Positions 39,820 to 49,789 of a stretch of 64,000 nucleotides of DNA are shown here, piece after piece. The stretch comes from Tillus elongatus (taxonomy: Eukaryota; Arthropoda; Insecta; Coleoptera; Cleridae), in assembly GCA_964006375.1 (NCBI GenBank), contig OZ023270.1:57228536-57292535 (forward strand). Direction: 5' to 3'. A program made the translations under genes and the position numbers. The notes beneath the pieces were generated by a model that saw only the letters and a list, made by a program, of their open reading frames with translations, was not told the DNA's origin and searched no databases. Position 1 is the first letter of the stretch; every line of letters starts with the position of its first letter.

Positions 39820-40690
39820 GCTTGAAACTTCATTATCTACACGCGAAAGCAAGCAACTTTGACAAATATTATGAAGATCTTAAAGTTGCGCAGCAAGTTG
39901 TCATGACGATGTCTAATCCATTCTTCCATTGCATAACAATGGATAATTTCTATAACTACCCCAGCTTGCGGATTTACTTATTACAAAGAAAACTGATGTT
40001 TATAGAAGGCTAAAATCAACATAAAAGTAGTACCTCTAGAGCTGCAAAGGAAGAAACTTGTAAACGGAGAAGTGCTCACCTTTAAAAGGGACACAGTGTG
40101 TGTTTTAAAATGGAAAGACAAGCAGGATGTTTCTTTAATTTCAACGATTCATACGTACACCTGCATGGAGATAGAAAGAAAAAAGAGAAACAATTGTATA
40201 ACCTATAGTTGTCATCGATTATAACGACACCATGGATAAAGTTGATCGGGTAAATCAACACTTATCCGACTACAATCTGCCAAGGTTACGGGGAAAAGGT
40301 AATAAAAGAAAATATTTTCCAATTATTAAATTTGTCTCTCTGGAATTTCTTCGTATTATATCGGAAAACCGGAGGAACAAACTAAGCACTATTATATATT
40401 GGACCTTATCAAATAAATTCTGGAAAATTATCATCGGACGGAAATTTCTTCCAGAAAAACACGACCCTCCAGCCACCTTACACTATTTAGATTGACATTT
40501 CGTCATTTCAAGAGTACATTCCGGCAAATGAGAAAAAGAAAACTCCAGCTTGACAATGTGGAGTAGTAGAGTGCTTGACGTCCGCGGCAAAAAAAAATCG
40601 CAAGAAAACTAGGTACTCCTGCCAGTATTGTAACCCGCCGCATGTTACACCCTACTTTATGGTATATCATGCAGTTAGTGTTATTTAGGT
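39820..40690 (+). pseudogene. piggyBac-like transposase remnant
   Basis: Several frames give piggyBac signatures in order: HCITMDNFYNYPSLRIYLLQ (catalytic Asp region, cf. family DNFYTS), then VLKWKDKQDVSLISTIH, then VIDYNDTMDKVDRVNQHLSD (cf. YNxxMGGVDxxD), and a C-terminal Cys-rich piece KKTRYSCQYCNPPHVTPYFM. Stops and frameshifts separate them. No TTAA-flanked ends were identified. Confidence 0.8.
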
Positions 40691-41034
40691 CACAAAACTT
40701 TTTTTGATTTTTCTTTATTTTGCGTTCATCATTTGTGGTGGTGTGAATTCCGTGTTAGTATTATCTTTTCTCCCCCTCCGTAGTGTCACCCCACACCCTG
40801 TGGCCTAACTACCAACTTCATGTTCTCTCTAGTCGCTCATGAATTCTCCAGCTCAAATCTTTGCATATATGCCTGGAGTGACGTTTCAGTAAAAACAATA
40901 TAAGGTTTTAAAGGCCATTTATTATGCAGTCATCTTGCTTAAAATGCCGTTAACGAACTCCAGAAAGCCTCTAGGTTGCATTTGTCGGTACCCAATGATG
41001 ATATACACAAGGAATTTTTTGATTACCTAGATAG
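40691..41034. other. no feature seen
   Basis: No coding or repeat signal recognised. Confidence 0.4.
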
Positions 41035-41500
41035 TAAAGTCGTTTTTTTAGTACGAAACTACCCGGGTCCCGAAGTTGTTCCGCTTGGCGATTTCAATAC
41101 TAATGCTGTGTTTTGTGAATGGCCCAGGGCGAGTCACTGAACTATTTCCTATCAGACGAGATCCAACTTTTGAGGGTCCCATTGCCTGGGGGGCTCCTTC
41201 TATGAAGATGATGAAGAAACATTCTACCGCCCTTTTCACCATGCGAATAATAAGAACCGTGGCGGATTAGGGAGCCTGGAGAATGGTATATTATGCCAAT
41301 TTTCATTCTGACGCTACCTATGGTATGGTGTGGGGTCATTCTACAGTGATTCGGGATGTCCACTTGAAACAAAAGCAAGCTATCCGGGTGCTGTGTGGGG
41401 TGTATGGGAGGACTAGCTGTCGAGATCTCTTCAGAGAGATGGGAATACTTACAGTAGTCTCCGTCTGTATTCTTAGCTGTCTAAGGTATGATAATGATAA
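41035..41500 (+). pseudogene. LINE fragment, end of the RT region
   Basis: The frame from about 41290 reads YANFHSDATYGMVWGHSTVI, LKQKQAIRVLCGVYGRTSCR and DLFREMGILTVVSVCILSCL, the conserved stretch after the RT catalytic domain in Jockey/CR1-type LINEs. Upstream pieces are not clear (PLGDFNTNAVF may be endonuclease). It abuts the tail of the CR1-like LINE on the other strand. Confidence 0.65.
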
Positions 41501-44500
41501 TGATAATGTTTATTGTTCAAGATAACAATTTCTGATAAAATACAAGGTGTCTTAACATATAAAGCTTAAATAAGATAAAATGAACATATGAATAATTAAT
41601 TAATTAATGTATTAAGTTAATGAGTGTACTGTAAATCCGTAGGATTTGTGTGTACACCTTCTTCATTTCTGTTTTACTTTTTAGATGTAAATTAACATAA
41701 TATAATATTGACATACTAACCAAATATATTAACATTCCTAAAGTTCTTAAATTAGCCTAAATAAACCTTAATATCTACAACACTAAAACTTTAAAAGTAT
41801 ATGTACTGCATGACGTGACTGACCGCGGTTACAATTCAAGAACGATATTGATTGTTTACAATTTATTAATTTTCTTTTTAACAAGTGTTTTATGCATTTT
41901 ATACCAATTTTTTAGGGTTTTATTGAAAATTTTAGTTTTATTATGTAAGATTATTAATGGAATCTCATTGTATATCAAAGGACCAAAGTATGAGATATGT
42001 TGCTGTGTGAGGTTTAGTGCCTTAAAGGGAACTGATAGTTTGTCGTTGCTTATTGACCTAGTAGTTATTTTATGAGACAGCGGCGTCCGATAAATGGGAA
42101 ACTTTTTCATAAATTTGGCAACCGATAATATGTACAGGTCTGTTAAGTTAGCCAAATCACTATCCTGGAAAACTTGTGTACTTGGGTATAATATAGGTTT
42201 GTTTAACATTGTTTTTATTATCCATTTTTGTGTAACTCTAAGGCATTTTAAGTGAGTTTCGTATGCGTTTCCCCATGCCGTAATAGCATAGTTTAAGATA
42301 GATTCGACAATGCAACTATAAACGCACTTTAACCACTTCCAGGATAGAATTTCACGTCTGTTTAAATTTATATACAGTTTTTCGAATTTTGTTGTTTATA
42401 TATTCTATATGTACATTCCATTTTAGGTGCTGGTCAATGAAAACGCCCAAATATCTAACACTGCTATCTTGTCTTATGTTGTTGCATGTGCAATAATTTC
42501 CCGGGACACAATCATAATCATGCACGACAATACTGTTTATATTTGGTGTATGTGATGCCAATGGGGTGAATGTTAAAAATTTTGTTTTGTTCAAGTTTAT
42601 TGACAACATGTTTTTGTCAAGCCATGTCTTGACTTTTCTGACACCCTCGGAGGCGATATTTGCTACACTGTGCCAGTTGGAATCGTTGAAAAGCAAAACA
42701 GTATCGTCTGCAAAGCATACAATCTTGCCACATATATTAACATCGAGTAATTCATTTATGTACAGCAAAAACAAAATAGGTCCGAGGACCGTGCCTTGAG
42801 GCACACCGCATGTTACGTCCTTGTAGTTACTGAACGAGTCATTTATTTTAACTCTCTGTCTTCGTTTGTATATATATGATTTAAATAGCTCTAAAGTAGT
42901 GCCTCTGATGCCAATGTTTTCGAGTTTTTGGATGAGAATATCATGTGCAATGGTATCAAAAGCCTTGGCAAGATCGAGAAAAACTCCAATGCATTTGTTA
43001 CCTTTATCTATACTGTTACTAATATATTGTGTGACCTCGGCTATTGCTTTTTCCGTGCTAGATCCCTGTCGAAAGCCATGCTGATTCGTGCTGAGTACAT
43101 TGTTTTTTTCCACGTAGGAAAGAAGTCTAGATTTGATGCACTGCTCGATGAGTTTACCTATCACACTTGTTAAAGAGATAGGGCGATAGTTTGACGGTAG
43201 CGTTGGGTCTCCGGATTTAAAAAGTGGTATGACTGTAGAGGATTTATAGATGTCTGGAAATATCCCGGTTGTTATGACTAGATTAATTATGTACATAAGA
43301 GGAGGGATCAAGTATAAATAAAACATCTTGATTATTTGGTTAGAAATCGGGTCATGAGTAGCAGATGAAGAATTTTTTAGTTTGTTAATGTATGATAGTA
43401 GTTCTGATTCTGTAACTGGTTTAAGAAAAAGTGAAGTTGAATTACTTGGTTTGGATGTAATATTCAATTTTATAGGTGCATTTATCTTATTATGATTTGC
43501 GATCCTGTTAGCAAGTTCTTTCCCAATATTACTGAAATAAGTATTGAAACCATTGGCAATTTCTGTGTTATTTTCTATAAGCTGGTTTTCAACATTGAGT
43601 GATTTCACTTTAGAATTTACTTGCTTGTTTATATTATTGTTTGTTATCACATTAATTGCTTTCCAAGTATTTTTTGGGTTATTATCCGCCGTTCTTATTA
43701 AGTTTTTATTGTATTCACGTTTAGTTTTGACAATGACTTTATTCAGTGCATTCCTGTATCTTTTGTATTGTTCTAGGGCTCCTGTATCCTGTGGGTTTAA
43801 AGTGGCGTGAACTCGTAATCTATTTCGAGTAACCATGGAATTTATTACACCAGATGTGATCCATGGTTTCCTACCCAGTGGCTTCTTATTAGGAAGTGTT
43901 ACTTTATTATGCATTTCGGTACTATTCGAGATATGGGACAGCAAACGGTTTGTGAACAATTCAGCGCTGTAACTGGGATTATCCGTGTCATAAACATCTT
44001 CCCACGTTTCACTTAGAAGGTGTTGCTGTAACTTGTTAAAATTTATTTTATGACGGTAGCTCTTTTGTATACTTTCCTTCGGTGCGCTAGAGCGGTCAGC
44101 TTCAATAGACAATACAATAGGCAGATGGTCCGTTATGGGAGATGTCAAGATAGTCGAATTGCATTTTATATTAGCATCTTGGCATTTGAAAAAGAAATGA
44201 TCTATACACGACCCCGTTAAATTGCCCAGTCTAGTATGCTTGTTGATTCTAGGTCTGTATCCATTCTCAGCTAAGATATTTAGATACGTGTTGCTATTGT
44301 CGTCCGGTCTGGAAATGTCGATATTAATATCACCACAAAATATCTCAATACGTTGGTCCCGATGTGACCTGCTCAACAATAAATCATCCAGATCAGTCAA
44401 AAAGTCATGAGTCTTAAATGATGGCGGCCTGTAGTAAGCAATTAAGCCCATATTTACATTGTTTTTACTGAATATCAGTCGTAGAAATTTGGTTTGTCCT

Positions 44501-44990
44501 GAGCACAGAACTACACCTTGAGGCTTTAGTGTACTTTTTACATATACTATTGAGCCGTCACATTTATTTAATCTGCTTTCATTATAAAAAATATCGTAAT
44601 CTGGAATATGAAAATCATTCAAATCGGTGATACAATGAGACTCTGATAATACTATTATTTCAAAGTTAGTTTTCAGGGATTCTATATAGACTAGAAACTC
44701 CTCATAGTTTTTGCGTATACTACGGATATTTAAATGAATAATATTTACATTAGAAGAGGCATTTAGGTTTTGAAGGCTGTCTAGATTATTTTCGTAATTA
44801 CAGTTATAACCGTCATGATCATCTAGAAAGGAGTTGAGATAGTGAGTCATTTACTATTAAGGTAAGTGTATTCTATGGCACCAAGAACGGAATATATCAG
44901 TTAGTAAATATTCTATACAATGCAGTACTTACGTAAGTTTCGCATGAGAATTGGGTACACTGCTATATTAATAGGAAGTTATAAGGAGTA
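41488..44990 (-). mobile_element. near-intact CR1-like LINE
   Basis: The largest LINE of the window. 5' end is near 44990 and ORF2 starts at 44850. The 3' end has AATAAA and a short (ATTATC)-type repeat at 41488-41515. A single frameshift near 42375 splits ORF2: the RT-proximal part ends at 42352, and the rest (NLNRREILSWKWLKCVYSCI, then LNYAITAWGNAYETHLKCL, then 42209-41856) continues in another frame. No ORF1 is visible. Confidence 0.85.
42352..44850 (-). CDS. CR1-like LINE ORF2: endonuclease and reverse transcriptase
   Basis: 832 codons. N-terminal AP endonuclease: IIHLNIRSIRKNYEEF, IIVLSESH (Glu), EIFCGDINIDISRPDD, SCIDHFFFKCQD, PITDHLPIVLSI. Linker of about 230 residues. Reverse transcriptase: SNYRPISLTSVIGKLIEQ, HGFRQGSSTEKAIAEV, GVFLDLAKAFDTIAHD, GVPQGTVLGPILFLLYIN and the catalytic box VCFADDTVLLF (near 42710). 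All catalytic residues expected for cutting and copying are present. The frame ends prematurely (KFKQT then stop) at a frameshift; about 170 more residues lie in the next frame to 41856. Without that shift this would look active. Clade assignment (CR1 versus a close Jockey-superfamily relative) is not certain. Confidence 0.9.
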   Translation of the reverse strand: MTHYLNSFLDDHDGYNCNYENNLDSLQNLNASSNVNIIHLNIRSIRKNYEEFLVYIESLKTNFEIIVLSESHCITDLNDFHIPDYDIFYNESRLNKCDGSIVYVKSTLKPQGVVLCSGQTKFLRLIFSKNNVNMGLIAYYRPPSFKTHDFLTDLDDLLLSRSHRDQRIEIFCGDINIDISRPDDNSNTYLNILAENGYRPRINKHTRLGNLTGSCIDHFFFKCQDANIKCNSTILTSPITDHLPIVLSIEADRSSAPKESIQKSYRHKINFNKLQQHLLSETWEDVYDTDNPSYSAELFTNRLLSHISNSTEMHNKVTLPNKKPLGRKPWITSGVINSMVTRNRLRVHATLNPQDTGALEQYKRYRNALNKVIVKTKREYNKNLIRTADNNPKNTWKAINVITNNNINKQVNSKVKSLNVENQLIENNTEIANGFNTYFSNIGKELANRIANHNKINAPIKLNITSKPSNSTSLFLKPVTESELLSYINKLKNSSSATHDPISNQIIKMFYLYLIPPLMYIINLVITTGIFPDIYKSSTVIPLFKSGDPTLPSNYRPISLTSVIGKLIEQCIKSRLLSYVEKNNVLSTNQHGFRQGSSTEKAIAEVTQYISNSIDKGNKCIGVFLDLAKAFDTIAHDILIQKLENIGIRGTTLELFKSYIYKRRQRVKINDSFSNYKDVTCGVPQGTVLGPILFLLYINELLDVNICGKIVCFADDTVLLFNDSNWHSVANIASEGVRKVKTWLDKNMLSINLNKTKFLTFTPLASHTPNINSIVVHDYDCVPGNYCTCNNIRQDSSVRYLGVFIDQHLKWNVHIEYINNKIRKTVYKFKQT

Positions 44991-45029
44991 TATTTTTAGA
45001 TGATAAAATTTGAGAATTTTGAATCATAT
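44991..45029. other. flank between LINE and Gypsy LTR
   Basis: Short AT-rich junction between the 5' end of the minus-strand LINE and the plus-strand LTR. Confidence 0.4.
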
Positions 45030-45425
45030 TGTTACAAAGCACTTCAATAGACGTAGGTGCGGTGTTGCCACATCTCCAGAATTTCCCCCAACATCTGGGA
45101 ATTTTTGCACAGTCTGGCAACACCGCCTCCCCACCCCCCTGGGGGTGCCTGGGGTGACCCCCCTCAGGCGAAGTCTCAACCCTCTAGGACCAGAAATAAC
45201 GAAGTTACCAACTTGTACCCCGTCGGAACGGATAACTGAGGTCTGCACATTCCGAACACCCTGTATATACACCCTGTATACGCAGAGAACCCTTACACCC
45301 TGTATACGCAGAGAGATCTTATAGTTCGAGAAACACCTCTTGTGTAACATAGGAGTGGTGACCACATTTGGATCATCCTGTATATACATCCCCCTGTATA
45401 CACACGGGACCGATCTGTATTCACA

Positions 45426-45464
45426 GAACCTTCTAGTGAAGGAAGGTCCTGGAACGTTCTGGAA
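45426..45464 (+). promoter_or_regulatory. heat-shock element cluster in the LTR
   Basis: GAAccTTC at 45426-45433, then GAAggTCCtgGAAcgTTCtgGAA at 45442-45464. This is five alternating 5-bp units with one mismatch (TCC for TTC), the binding pattern of heat-shock factor. The second array ends 36 bp before the TATA box. Confidence 0.65.
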
Positions 45465-45500
45465 TGGAATGCTCTAGAAAGGAGGGGAAGGTACGGCGAG

Positions 45501-45508
45501 TATATAAA
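45501..45508 (+). promoter_or_regulatory. LTR TATA box with downstream initiator
   Basis: tatataaa at 45501-45508, and the arthropod initiator TCAGT at 45536-45540. Transcription likely starts near 45538. Confidence 0.7.
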
Positions 45509-45774
45509 AGCGAAAGCAAGCCAGCCCGAGGCAGTTCAGTAAGATAATGTGGTAGTGACTTCAAGAAGCAGTGTAAAGTGTTAAGAGAGTAGTGACTGTA
45601 GTACCAGATTAGTGACTTTTGTTGAGAGTAGTAATTGTAAGGCCAGTAAATGAAGTGTTTTGTGAGAGAGACATTCTAGAAATTTTATTGTATCCATATT
45701 TAGAGTGTAAATAAAGTTGTTTTGTTAAAATTAAAAGTCTCACTTATCCAGAACCCGGAGAAAACGCAACAATT

Positions 45775-45793
45775 TGGTGTCAGAAGTGGGATT
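45775..45793 (+). other. primer-binding site for tRNA-Leu
   Basis: tggtgtcagaagtgggatt matches the complement of the 3' end of eukaryotic tRNA-Leu (CACTCCTGACA plus CCA) with one mismatch by memory. It lies 3 bp after the LTR. Confidence 0.75.
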
Positions 45794-45829
45794 TCTGAGT
45801 GAAGAAGTGAACAAGCAAGCTAGCTGTAA

Positions 45830-46375
45830 ATGGTAAACACCAGATCGACTGACTACGACAAGATGGCTGAAATCAAAGAGTTGATGGACTTACTGAAAAA
45901 GCAACGCGAAGAAGACGAACAACGACGACAAGAAGATGAAAGAAGACGGCGCGAAGAAGACGAGAGAAGACGACAAGAGGAAGAACAGAGGCGCCTTGAA
46001 GATAAAGAAGAACTCAAGAAGCAACGCGAAGAAGACGAAAAACGGCGACAAGAAGATAAAGAAGACCTCAAGAGGCAACGTGAAGAAGACGAACAACGGC
46101 GACAAGAAGATGAAAGAAGGCGGCGCGAGGAAGAGGAGAGAAGACGACAAGAGGAGGAACAGAGGCGTCTTGAAGACAAAGAAGACATCCGAAGTATGTT
46201 CCATGATATGAGAGTCGATGTAAAAGAAGAAATTGAACAGATCAACGAACAAATAGAAAATGTGGACAGGAAAGTAGATAATGTAACAGAGGATTTGAAT
46301 AAACGATGGGAAGAAGTTGAAGGGTTGAAAGAACAAATGAAGATGATGATGAAAGGAATCTCGAAACTGGCTGTT
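45830..46375 (+). CDS. truncated Gypsy Gag with long charged coiled coil
   Basis: ATG at 45830, 37 bp after the primer-binding site. Starts MVNTRSTDYDKMAEIKELMD and then about 95 residues of Glu/Arg-rich coiled coil (EDERRRREEDERRRQEEEQ). A block of about 55 residues is duplicated: KKQREEDEQRRQEDERRRR near residue 23 recurs as KRQREEDEQRRQEDERRRR near residue 82. A second coiled coil follows (EIEQINEQIENVDRKVDNV). The retroelement part ends near residue 182 at ISKLAVSL. The frame stays open to 46543 but reads through antisense of another element, so capsid core, zinc knuckle and pol are absent. The Ser-rich ORFs on the other strand are shadows. Confidence 0.8.
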
Positions 46376-46533
46376 AGTTTGTCGCAAAACATCTCGATCA
46401 TTCTATCAGAGTTAAGAGCTTTATCTATACAGCTAAGTATTAATGATTCATTGAAGTTATCATTACCCCTCGGGGTTGTGGGCTGCTGTTTGGAATTGTT
46501 TCTAGTTGATCTGTCACTTCCACCACCAGCCAT
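46376..46533 (-). pseudogene. possible N-terminal fragment of a LINE ORF1
   Basis: From the minus-strand ATG at 46533: MAGGGSDRSTRNNSKQQPTT, then NDNFNESLILSCIDKALNSD and RMIEMFCDKL. The basic, polar start and helical segment resemble the N terminus of LINE ORF1 proteins, but I recognise no domain. It ends at the junction with gag, so it is a 5' fragment. Confidence 0.3.
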
Positions 46534-47451
46534 TGTGCAATAATTTGCGTTTAACAACACTAGAGATCGAAATCTTATACCTGCTGGCCGTTCTACACAG
46601 ACAAACTACACAGAGTAAGCAGAGACCCTAATAAACGCGTCTACTCCGGGCGAGACCACATTTCAGAATGAACAGTGAACACAAAGATCGATTCACTAGA
46701 CTTTGCCATACATTACCACAGGATAAATATGAGTCAACTAGCTATGAACAGTGTATGTGTAAAGCTGTAATGCTACTGCCGGATCGGCTGGTTAGCGGGT
46801 CGGTAAAAAACATACTTTTGATATTCTTTTGACTCTCAGGCTCTGGAAGTACAGTTCCTTCTGTGTGTGACCGGTTCCCTGTGCTTTGATCTGTGTGTTT
46901 ATTATTTGTAGACATGGACGTTTTAAGTGTGTTGACGTTATTGTGTGTGTTTTCCTTGCCGACGCTGCCGAGGATATATTGGGTGTTTTTGCTGTTTGTA
47001 TTTTGCCTGTTTATATTAGGTTTTATTTCACACCCTATGTAATTCTTGATAACATGAAATACATCTATCTATATCTACCTATATATCTATCTATATCTAT
47101 CTATATATCTAGCTATATCTTTATATCTAGTAGATATTTCGATCCGCAATCTAAATATAAGTGACCATACAGCCTATACTCTTGATCTTTCTCTGACGAC
47201 TAACTTCGATATTATTATTATAACACATCCTCTACAAACAAACAACCTTTCACAAGGGTGCGCTTGACAAATCTGGCATCTGCTAAATGGGGCAAATTGA
47301 AACATTTTAACTCTTCGTTTCCTTAGGCAGATGTCTATTTTCGAAATAATAATCTTACAGGAGGCGCCAACTTAATTACGAAAGGTATCTTTGTTGACAT
47401 GGAAACCTATATTTATTATTCATCAAAACATATTAGTACTAAATCAAAAAA
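46534..47451. other. unassigned; CTAT-type microsatellite at 47058-47125
   Basis: May include the 5' UTR of the ORF1 fragment. The imperfect (CTATAT)n repeat spans about 70 bp. No gene recognised. Confidence 0.35.
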
Positions 47452-48215
47452 GTCTGGATGCAGCAGGTTATGGTAGTGAAATTTCTTAAAAATGTTTTTA
47501 ATAGCAAATATGTATCTTTTTTAAGAAAGCAGGCATCAAATTTGGCTACTAGCATAACCTATATAGTAGAAATAATGTGCCATGTTTCATCAAAATAACT
47601 TTATTGTTTCAATATTTATAAAAATTTGTACAAAAATTTCCAAAAGTAAACTTAAAGTGTTCCCAAAAAAACATGTTTTCTTGGTCAACCTTATAGGTTA
47701 ATAGAAAATTGAGCTATTTAAATTTGAAGCAATTAATGAAAATTCGCCACCATAACGCACTTGCTGCGTCCTGAATTTCTTTTCTTACAAACATGCATTA
47801 TATTTCGATTGAAAATGCAAAAATGCAATAACATTAGGCGCGTTCGATAAAAAAAAAAGAAAATTTGTATCATCAACGACTTATGGGTCACCTGTGATTG
47901 TAGAAATATTTTTTGGAGATGTAGCTCAAGACACCCGATAATTAATGTATACAATTTTTTATGTACCATTAAACGATAAACTATAGCTAAGGCTACTGCC
48001 AAAGCATCAGAGAAAGTGTCTATTTGGTTGTCCTTACTTTGTTATTTCCGGAGATATATATTTTTTTTCGAAAGAAAACACAACATTTTCCGGGAAAACC
48101 TGGGCCGATTTTCCTGGCTAATAAACATATCCAAGCCAGTTACGAAAGGAAGGTATTCGCCAAATTTAATCAAAATCGGTCCATTATTTTTTGAGTTATC
48201 GGTGTGATACATACA

Positions 48216-48304
<89 letters not shown>

Positions 48305-48425
48305 AAACTGACCTCGGATATGCGTTCTAGGAGGCCTAATTAGCGCTCATTTGAATAAATTTTTTCAAAATTCAAAAGTCGGGATTTCCTCATTAATGAA
48401 TTTTTTTAAAGAAAATTCGCTAAAA
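47452..48425 (+). mobile_element. composite repeat copy with all parts except some middle
   Basis: Left end gtctggatgcagcaggttat, mirror end near 47755-47772 (322-bp head), shared middle, gagttatcggtgtgatacat, (TA)n 48221-48301, attgaaactgacctcggata and end gaaaattcgct. Confidence 0.8.
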
Positions 48426-48479
48426 ACTGGTTACAGTAGTTACTAAAACTGCTGCCTACAGTTTATGTCACAAAAACTC

Positions 48480-49125
48480 ATGCAGCGAAACTTACACCGC
48501 CTTTGTATCAGCAAGGAACAGGTGCAAGCAAATAACCGATCAAGTCAAAAATGACTTTCACCAGTCGACAAGGGACAAAGTTATCTCATGTCCAAACAAT
48601 ACCAAAGGTTTGTGGCCCATGACAAAAATTAGAGGTAGAAACTTGACCAACAGCTCCTTTGCTTGCCTGGCTTTAAATGAGGGAGGATTAGCTGGAGCTA
48701 AATATTTTTAGGCATTGTATTGTTGATCACATTTTAGAATATTTATACAACAAGAAGGCATCAGGATCCCTTGGAATCTCAGATATAGGTCTTAAAACGA
48801 ATGCTTCTAAATTGACCTTAAGTTTACGTCTACCTCTTTTCGATGATCTATGAAATAGAGATATTTCCATATTCCTGGAAACAAGCCCCAATTTAGCAAG
48901 TCCCTAAAAAGGAAGACAAATATAATATAATATGATAATAATCTTGGCTAAAGTCATGATGAAAGTTATTAATATAGTGCTTATAAAATACCTAAAAAAA
49001 TCAAACATCCTACGTGATCGTTAATGCGGTTCTCGTCAAAATCGTCACTAGCAAAATTCTGACACACGTGACTTATACTTGGAGTTCTGCCCTCGAAAAA
49101 ACTTGGATAAAGGTAATGCAACACC
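48480..49125 (+). pseudogene. degraded Jockey-like LINE RT fragment
   Basis: Broken frames show VKNDFHQSTRDKVISCPNNT, NSSFACLALNEGG, KASGSLGISDIGLKT (fingers), KVMMKVINIVLIKYLKK, NILRDR, and LTHVTYTWSSALEK. The order fits a Jockey-type RT fingers-to-palm start. Different from family A in sequence. It stops at the (ATT)n tract. Confidence 0.6.
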
Positions 49126-49321
<196 letters not shown>

Positions 49322-49789
49322 TGCTCTGCATCATCCACGGTTAATCGGACAATACAGGATATTGCACTATCCACAGGTATAGAAAAGGTTACCATGCCTG
49401 ATCAGTTTTAGTCTAGCCACTGAGGAGGTCAGCAGCTACGTTTGGCAAAATGTCTAGCAACCAATTAAGTGAGTTTCATGTTACATTACGAATCTTGTGC
49501 CATTTGCTATCAAAATTCTTTCAAACCAACTGTTTAAGAATAGCGGCTTTGATTTAATAGTACTATTTTACCAAAGTACATTTGTTCAAATACTTATCAC
49601 ATAGTTTTGTGTTTTTGTTATTTATTATAATTTCTATCCTTCAGTACACTTTAGAGAACCCAATTTAATGTGTAGTTACCAATGCTCACCATAAGCTCTA
49701 ATCTTAACTCGGTGCACTATTCTTTAACTACCATAATTTAGAAATTAGACTAGATATAAGCATTCACATGCTATTTAGGCCCATAGCTT

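Larger units (their letters stand above)
45030..45771 (+). repeat. 5' LTR of a second Gypsy-type element
   Basis: 742 bp from tgttac to gcaaca (one mismatch between inverted ends). It contains short tandem repeats accctgtatacgcagaga near 45270-45320, a heat-shock element cluster, TATA box, initiator, and AATAAA near 45710, followed by the primer-binding site. Confidence 0.8.

Noticed and set aside
45853..46560. Ser/Arg-rich 235-codon ORF antisense to gag
   Set aside because: The C-terminal three quarters mirror the Glu/Arg repeat of gag. Only the first part (46376-46533) looks independent and is annotated.
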